From the NCBI GenBank assembly GCA_003427395.1, contig BFEA01000497.1:473738-495349 (forward strand): a stretch of DNA of 21,612 nucleotides. The letters are read 5' to 3'. The DNA comes from Chara braunii. Taxonomy: Eukaryota > Streptophyta > Charophyceae > Charales > Characeae. This document shows, in pieces, positions 16,541 to 21,612 of the stretch. Position 1 is the stretch's first letter. Each line of letters opens with the position of its first letter. Under the pieces are notes generated by a model. The model was given only the letters and a program-made list of their open reading frames with translations. It was not told the DNA's origin and searched no databases. The translations under genes were made by a program, and so were the position numbers.

Positions 16541-17204
16541 ACTGGCTTTATACTTGGCCAGTCTAACGGTCCTCCCATTAGGCATCTCGCGCTTCAGCAC
16601 CTTCTTGTCCCGGTCAAACTGGGGCTTGGCAACCTCGAGGTAGTACATGCCCAATAACATGTCAAAGGGCAACTCGTCGCTCACCAGGAATGATATCTTA
16701 TGGTTTCTCTCTCCTCCTGGGTAGGAGAAAGTGCAGACTACATCTTTAACGTAGTCCTCGACCATCATGAGCTCCTTGTTACGAAGGCGCGACACCCAGT
16801 CGTTTAGGCGCAATCTGTCAACGCAGTCGCGACTTATGAAGTTTCGTGTGGAGCCAATGTCTACGAAGGCGCCGCACTTGCGACCACCCACACCAACTTC
16901 CACAACGAAGTGCTCCCCTCTAGGACCTCTACTTAGTGCCACCCAGGACTCATGAGGGTCCCTTGGCGACCACTCACCTTCAAGGTCCTCTAAGGCTTCA
17001 GACACGTCCAACGTACATAGTATAGTTGGGTCTGGATGCGTCTGTGGGGTGACTAAGGAGTCAATAGCTTCGCCCAACTCTTGAAACGGGGAGGGTACAT
17101 CACCCGCTTCAACGAGAGTAGAAGCAACTACAACTTCTACCGGCCCTAAGTGTTTCCCGAGCTGGAGCTCATAGAGGCCCCAGACTAAGAAGAAGGAAAC
17201 CCAC
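16541..17204 (-). pseudogene. pol: Element 3 aspartic protease
   Basis: The open frame 16190-17077 starts in the gag-protease linker ([18 protein letters not shown]) and gives [26 protein letters not shown] at about residues 57-82. The catalytic triplet, D-[ST]-G in the family, reads D-I-G here (16853-16861), an unusual change next to the catalytic aspartate. The C-terminal half is present: [24 protein letters not shown], then the usual downstream [11 protein letters not shown]. Upstream of the first Met the same frame stays open through [21 protein letters not shown] to about 17200. The protease would process Gag-Pol in the particle. The isoleucine probably weakens or kills it. Confidence 0.85.
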
Positions 17205-18540
17205 CCTTAGGAGGGATCTTCCACGAGACCTTCGGGTTCGTGCACTTAAACTGCGTATGGCCATAGTCACCACAGTTTATGCAAGCACCTCGCGACCAAC
17301 GGTCCCGCCATAGTTCTTGATTCAGGCCTGCTCTAACCCAACCTGCTATTTTGTTTGGGTTAGCAGTCTGCCCCTAACTCCTTTGTTGACCGCCCTTGCC
17401 ATGGCCCGCTGCCTTAGTCTTAACTACTGCGGCGAGGTTGCAACTCTCAACACTCTCCTCGCCGTCTAACTCTGCACCCTCCACAAGTTCAGAAACATCA
17501 TTGATTTCAGTTTGATTCCCTTCGGAATCAAGCATCATCAATCGACTACCCTTCTTCTTCCATTCCTGTGGAGTCTTCTTCTTTCTCCCGTCCGTAGAAG
17601 GGGTCTGAGCATTACCCACTGTAGCCTCTAAATCTAGGGCCTTCTTACTGAATGTCTGAAACGTGTGATACTCTAACCGAGCCTCGCTGGCCAGTAAGTT
17701 CTTGATGTCTGTGGGAAGACATCTCAAGAACATGGTCAATAAGACCTGTGGATTGTACTCCACACCTGGGATGACAATTAGGCGCTCTATGGTTGTAGTA
17801 AGCTCCCGCACAGACTTGTACTTTCTAGCATCAAGCTTTAATAACCCATTAGTGGCAATCTGTGTCTGCTGAGGGTTGTGCCAATGTGCTTCTACTAAGT
17901 CCATAAAGCTTTCTAGGGTGTGGGTCTGCGCCCAGTCCCTCATGTTCCTGCCGAAACCCTTTGAAGCAACCAATCCATTAAGCCAGCGAGTTGCTGAACC
18001 CTCTAAGTTGGATGCAGCAGTTATCACTTCCTCTTCTAACAATGTCCTCTTTGCCCTCACCCACACTGGCACCGTTCTCAACCATGTGTCGAGAGCCTCA
18101 TCCTTCTTGTCTCCTGAGAACGTTGGAGGTGGTTTCAGGGGGGGTCTTGGGATACCAAGGAAATTGCTGTCCCGCTGGTGAGACAGGTGGCGACTGTGAT
18201 GTAGCACCAGTCGCTGGACCGGAAGATGAAGAAGCAACCGTCTGAGATAGGGCTGCTGCTGATGTACCATTTGGTGGTGGTCCGGACTGAGCGGCATAGG
18301 GGCCTGTCGTCGATGAGAAAGGCAGCGATGGCAAGACCGCTGGCCTGATTCGTGGCCTGTGCATGGCGTTCAAGATCTGGTCCAAGGTGTCTTGGATGGT
18401 ATCCAGTTTACTCTCCATGTATGCGTGCATGGACAGGATGCTCGCCTTAAGAATCTTTTCATTATTGCTAAGGGTCGAGTCATCTAACCCCTCTAGTGCA
18501 GCCTTGTCTGCCTCCCTACCCTCTAGTCTGACACTCTTGT
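17205..18540 (-). pseudogene. gag: Element 3 gag: capsid and zinc knuckle
   Basis: The frame 17374-18297 contains the retrotransposon capsid domain: FSGDKKDEALDTWLRTV, SNLEGSATRWLNGLV, FMDLVEAHWHNPQQTQ, LLKLDARKYKSVRELTTTIERLI, and LLTMFLRCLPTDIKNLL. A Lys-rich stretch (GRKKKTPQEWKKKGSR) and an acidic segment follow. An in-frame TAG interrupts after GGQQRS, and beyond it the same frame gives the nucleocapsid C-x2-C-x4-H-x4-C (CINCGDYGHTQFKC) at 17242-17283, complete. Upstream a Pro/Ser/Thr-rich linker (TGPYAAQSGPPPNG) and MESKLDTIQDTLDQILNAMH lie in the overlapping frame 18098-18430, so a frameshift falls between 18100 and 18300. Gag would assemble particles and bind RNA. One stop and one frameshift are the main lesions. 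Confidence 0.9.
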
Positions 18541-19180
18541 TTCTAATCTATTTCTCTTTTAGTAGCCTGCATGAGCTCCTCCTCTAGCCTCAAGCGAAAA
18601 TTCTCTACTTGCTGGAGCTCCATCTTCTCCTGGGTGCGTGGAGATGGCGAGCTGAACTGCGAACCCGCCATCTGACTAGTGCCAGTTTCTGACGTACTGG
18701 AGATGGACTGTGAACTGGTCGCGTCGAGTGGCATACCCAAACTCTGACAGTAGAGTTTGCAGCAGAAGTGGCTGAAGAGGTAGCCATTGCTACTGAGCTA
18801 GATGTTGCTGCTGCTAACACGCGTTCAGCCGTTGCTGCTCCCTCTCTCGCAGTCTCTAGATTGCGGGCCCTTGTTTCGGCCCTAAGTCTTCTCTCGTCTC
18901 CGGGTAGTAGAACCTGGAACACCACGGGTATCCTACTGGTATCCCGTCGTGTTTGCCTCCTATCGTCAGATCAATCTTCCCCACCCTCTGATCCGCTCAT
19001 GGCCTAGGCAGACGCTGTCGCCTCTCTCGCAGTCTCTAGATTGTGGGCCCTTGTTTCGTCCCTAAGTCTTCTCTCATCTCCGAGTAGTAGAACCTGGAAC
19101 ACCACGGGTATCCTGCTGGTATTCCGTCGTGTTTGCCTCCTATCGTCATATCTATCCTCCCCACCCTCTGATCCGCTCAT
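18541..19180 (-). pseudogene. gag: Element 3 gag N-terminus with duplicated start
   Basis: Two ATGs, at 19180 and 19000, each open MSGSEGGED because the first 180 bp of the gene are tandemly duplicated. The upstream copy reads through RYDDRRQTRR and LETAREATASA to a TAG at 19004-19006, just before the second ATG. The downstream copy has a TGA at codon 10 (18971-18973), then continues VVFQVLL, DERRLRAETRARNLETAREGAATAERVLAAATSSS. A frameshift near 18740 leads to MPLDATSSQSISSTSETG and a charged helix, KMELQQVENFRLRLEEELMQATKRE, that stops at 18543. The protein is low-complexity and probably a coiled coil. Neither start can now yield full-length Gag. Confidence 0.82.
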
Positions 19181-19200
19181 GGGCTAGGCAGACGCTGTCT
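18841..19200 (-). repeat. 180-bp tandem duplication spanning the gag start codon
   Basis: Units 18841-19020 and 19021-19200 match along their whole length with about a dozen differences. The period is exactly 180 bp (60 codons). Each unit holds about 20 bp of 5' untranslated sequence, the ATG and the first 50-odd codons. Confidence 0.95.
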
Positions 19201-20499
19201 GCACTAATGTCCTCTCTGGGACCTACCGCAACATACGTCTGAGCGGTTCTAAAAATAAATAAAATGATAAATGTCCGAAGAGTTACATAGACTACTAGTC
19301 AAGCGGCATCAACAACACCTACACAAACTGTACACATGTAGTCTACTATCTTTGATTAGTTCTGCACAGAAGCTTTAAGAAGAATTGTCTATGGTAGATT
19401 ACAGTTCTACTCTAGGCTGTCTGCTAGGTGTTAGCAGTCTGTCAACCAACTAATCAAGATAAAAATAAACTACAGTGAGCAGATGTATGCACAATGGATA
19501 ATATAGTGATGTAGAGTTGAGTTCACAATTGGAATCCCCTTCCCCTGTATCCAACGTACTTGTGAGCATCATCATGCTGCGGTGTCTAACGTGTGCAACC
19601 ACAGCCCACCCTTGCGCCCAAGAAGTATGCTTATGACCAGCCTACCCTTTGTTTACCATCGCGTGCAACGAGCCTTATGTCTGATTGATCTGGCTGATCA
19701 AGAGGCAATTTAAGGACAGCCCCCGAGAGTCCTCATGAATTCTTTAACGTCGCAATCAGGACGACGATCACAGCCAGTGGACAGTTCAGACCCCAACCAG
19801 AAATGTTTGTAGACTGTTTGGGAGCGTCTCCGTAAGACTGGTCAGTCCGCACACTTCTATCAGTGCAGCAAAGAGCCTCAATGGACAAAGCAGCATGGCC
19901 TGCGTGTGCTACTCCCATGGGTTGGCATGGTGACCGTGACCCGTGCTTCGACCAGGGCCCTTCAGAGGCACCGCCCTCTCCTGCCAGATGCGCCACCGGG
20001 AAGAATGCCGTCTCTCAAGATAGAGCGCACACGACTCCTTTCTAAAGAGAGCACACTCAAGTTGGACTCACTTCCACACGATAAGAAGAGATTGAGAGGG
20101 TAGATAAGGAATGGGAACAACGTACCTTGAGATACCTGCCCCCAACCACAGATTTCTCACCAATTGGGCCGACGTGCATTTCGATGACCGGTCATTAGCC
20201 TCGGTACCACCCACAAGGCAATGCAGTGCCACCTTAGCCAAAATGCCACGTCAGCATACTCTCATCATCATACATACATCCGCTGTCGCCACAGCCTTCC
20301 AGCGGCCGGCCTCTCCACCTAGGCCCCGCTAATCAACCAGCGCCAAAGTATCCTTACTGCACATGAAGCATCGTCAGTGCACCAACTAACAATGTCGCTC
20401 CGCTAATCAACCAGCGCCAAAGTATCCTTACTGCACATGAAGCATCGTCAGTGCACCCAGTAACAATGTCGTTGGTGCCAGGTAAGCGGCCATCGCGAA
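19201..20499 (-). other. Leader (5' untranslated region) of element 3
   Basis: About 1.3 kb separates the primer binding site from gag, long for a gypsy leader. No conserved protein is encoded; the open frame 19733-19996 (87 residues) has no recognisable motif. Next to the primer site lies a 74-bp tandem duplication. The stretch would be expected to hold dimerisation and packaging signals, but I cannot identify them. Confidence 0.65.
20328..20475 (-). repeat. 74-bp tandem duplication next to the primer binding site
   Basis: GCTAATCAACCAGCGCCAAA begins at 20328 and again at 20402. The two 74-bp units are nearly identical, differing only near their right ends (CCAACTAAC against CCCAGTAAC). The second unit ends 25 bp from the primer site. 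Confidence 0.95.
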
Positions 20500-20514
20500 C
20501 CAGCCCTGATACCA
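20500..20514 (-). promoter_or_regulatory. Primer binding site, initiator-Met tRNA type
   Basis: The minus strand reads TGGTATCAGGGCTGG, starting three bases inside the end of the 5' LTR. Plant gypsy elements primed by initiator-Met tRNA have TGGTATCAGAGC; 11 of these 12 positions match. It primes minus-strand cDNA synthesis. Confidence 0.88.
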
Positions 20515-20517
20515 AAT

Positions 20518-21578
20518 TGCAAGGAATATAAGTGTGAACGACATACAGAAAACCAAGTTGCGAAATCACACAGATGTCCCAGTAGTCGTATCCAAGCAGA
20601 GAGTACAAAATGCACCGAGAAACCATCCATATAGAGCAATGCAATGAAGTAATGAGCCAATGTCCACGCCCGTAGGCCACACCAACAAAGAATTCAAAGT
20701 CGCTCCTCTCTGCTTGGCGCCCAGTGGCCAACCTACTCTGCCCGAATATCCTACCTACAGCTGGTTCACGCAACAGGCTCACTTCGACTCTCGAAGACCA
20801 ATGTACATGACTGTCAACTCCATAGCCGACCTCTCTTCATGCACCAGGTACGTATCNCGTCACCCTCAATCAGACCTTGATTACCCCACACAGCGCCTCC
20901 TTCCTTGAAGACCAGCAGATCACCCGCTGTACCCCCGTGGCGCCTAGCAGCTCCGCTATGGCTGTCTGCGTCCCGCTGCCCTGCAGCGCCCCACTTCACC
21001 TCTGTGCGCCCCATCAGCGCCCTTGGCAGCAGCACAGCATCAAGCGAGAGCGCAGCAGCATATCCGCATTGCTAGCCGCCAGAATGCCTGGTCTAGGCTG
21101 CCTCACTCCTTTTGTGGAAGTGGCAGCCTCCTGGATGCTGCGTGTGGCCTGGCTGGAAGCTTCCAGTAGCTTCCGGTTGGGTCCCAGACCCTGCGCCCAG
21201 GCCCGAAACTACAGTTGAGGGTCTGGGCCCTTTGCAGTTAGGCACGACCCGAGTCTCCGGACTTGGGCTGTTTGCTGCATCTGTGCAGGGCTCCCAGGCA
21301 GGTGCGTCGGCACTACTGCTTTTCCAAAGGCCGAAGGCCTGCTTCCCAATGTATCGGCCCTGCTTTATGTATGTATGCCCAGGCGCAGCTGTCAAGGCCT
21401 GGGCCAACTGTCTGACGCAGCAATGTGAGGCCCACGCGTCTACCCAACCAACTAGCGTGCTGCGAGAGCCCGAAGCCTTTGACGAATATTCAGGCCCGCC
21501 TTCACTTAGGGCGGGCACTTGGCTTGCTGAGGGCCTTACTGATGTCTGATAGGGCCCCTTGAGGGCTTGTTCCTCACA
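20518..21578 (-). repeat. 5' LTR of element 3 (1061 bp)
   Basis: Minus-strand ends are TGTGAGGAACAAG at 21578 and CCTTGCA at 20518, with TG...CA termini. It is uninterrupted and serves as the reference for the broken 3' LTR. It holds short GC-rich inverted repeats toward the U3 start (GCCCGCC 21494-21500 with 21510-21516) and a TATA-like CTATATGG on the minus strand at about 20629-20636, kept in both copies. One undetermined base (N) lies at 20857. Open frames across it (for example 21112-21549) are present in both LTRs only as shadows and encode no known domain. Confidence 0.95.
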
Positions 21579-21582
21579 GTAA
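21579..21582. repeat. Target-site duplication of element 3, right copy
   Basis: GTAA follows the LTR end CTCACA and pairs with 11446-11449. The original site would have read TTCAGGTAATTCCGG or one base longer. Confidence 0.85.
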
Positions 21583-21612
21583 TTCCGGATTAAGAAAAAT
21601 AAAATTCGGATT
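21583..21612. other. Flank of element 3, continuation of 11178-11449
   Basis: AT-rich DNA with TTCCGGATT and TTCGGATT as a short direct repeat. It is the other side of the DNA interrupted by element 3. Confidence 0.6.

Larger units (their letters stand above)
11450..21578 (-). mobile_element. Element 3: complete but inactive Ty3/gypsy chromovirus
   Basis: On the minus strand: 5' LTR 21578-20518, primer binding site 20514-20500, leader of about 1.3 kb, gag, protease, RT, RNase H, integrase, chromodomain tail, polypurine tract 13915-13901, 3' LTR 13900-11450. The two LTRs are alignable along their whole length and the element is flanked by a GTAA duplication, so both boundaries are firm. By eye the LTRs differ at about 13 of 209 positions over the first block (11450-11654 against 20518-20726), so the insertion is not recent. 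The 3' LTR carries later insertions. gag and pol contain stops and frameshifts, and RT lacks its N-terminal part. Confidence 0.95.

Noticed and set aside
19733-19996. 87-residue ORF in the element 3 leader as an extra gene
   Set aside because: No motif or similarity is evident and the frame on the opposite strand is equally open; a long leader would contain such ORFs by chance.
21093-21549. Overlapping ORFs of 141 and 145 residues on the two strands
   Set aside because: Both lie in the 5' LTR, contain no known domain, and are shadows of GC-rich sequence without in-frame stops.

Overview
The window is a stack of degenerate and nested Ty3/gypsy LTR retrotransposons in a eukaryotic nuclear genome; I see no intact host gene, tRNA or CRISPR array. 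The pol proteins belong to the chromovirus type (reverse transcriptase, RNase H, HHCC/DDE integrase, chromodomain-like tail), and element 3 has an initiator-Met-type primer binding site. Together with a plant-type mitochondrial rRNA insert this points to the green lineage. The proteins most resemble retroelement families I associate with the charophyte alga Chara. That organism call is inference from memory of the families and was not searched.

Layout. (1) 220-3105, + strand: element 1, a pol remnant running from the protease/RT linker to the chromodomain tail, broken by stops and frameshifts. Behind it lie a degenerate 20-bp minisatellite (3261-3492) and a 79-bp tandem duplication (3831-3983). 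(2) 3984-5266: non-coding DNA with microsatellites. (3) 5267-11177, - strand: element 2, with its 3' LTR (5267-6518), polypurine tract, a pol lacking the integrase core, an intact protease motif and a zinc knuckle, gag, and no recognisable 5' LTR. (4) 11178-11449: AT-rich DNA that looks like the 3' end of a further element and is the target into which element 3 inserted. (5) 11450-21578, - strand: element 3, structurally complete with 5' LTR (20518-21578), PBS, long leader, gag, pol, PPT, 3' LTR (11450-13900) and a matching GTAA target duplication on both sides.

The 3' LTR of element 3 has been hit at least twice more. A 1033-bp solo LTR of a family related to element 2 sits inside it with a 5-bp target duplication, and a ~326-bp fragment of mitochondrial large-subunit rRNA (a NUMT) replaces 3 bp of the LTR. 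The 5' LTR 8 kb away serves as the empty-site reference for both events. The order was: target DNA, then element 3, then the solo-LTR parent and the NUMT in unknown relative order.

None of the three elements encodes a full set of working proteins. Element 3 keeps an intact integrase ORF with a textbook D-D-35-E but has lost the first part of RT. Element 2 keeps an intact protease motif and YLDD box but has lost the integrase catalytic core. The least expected structure is a train of perfect short GC-rich hairpins near the U3 end of two diverged LTRs, with different sequences but the same architecture. I found no undescribed multi-gene system.
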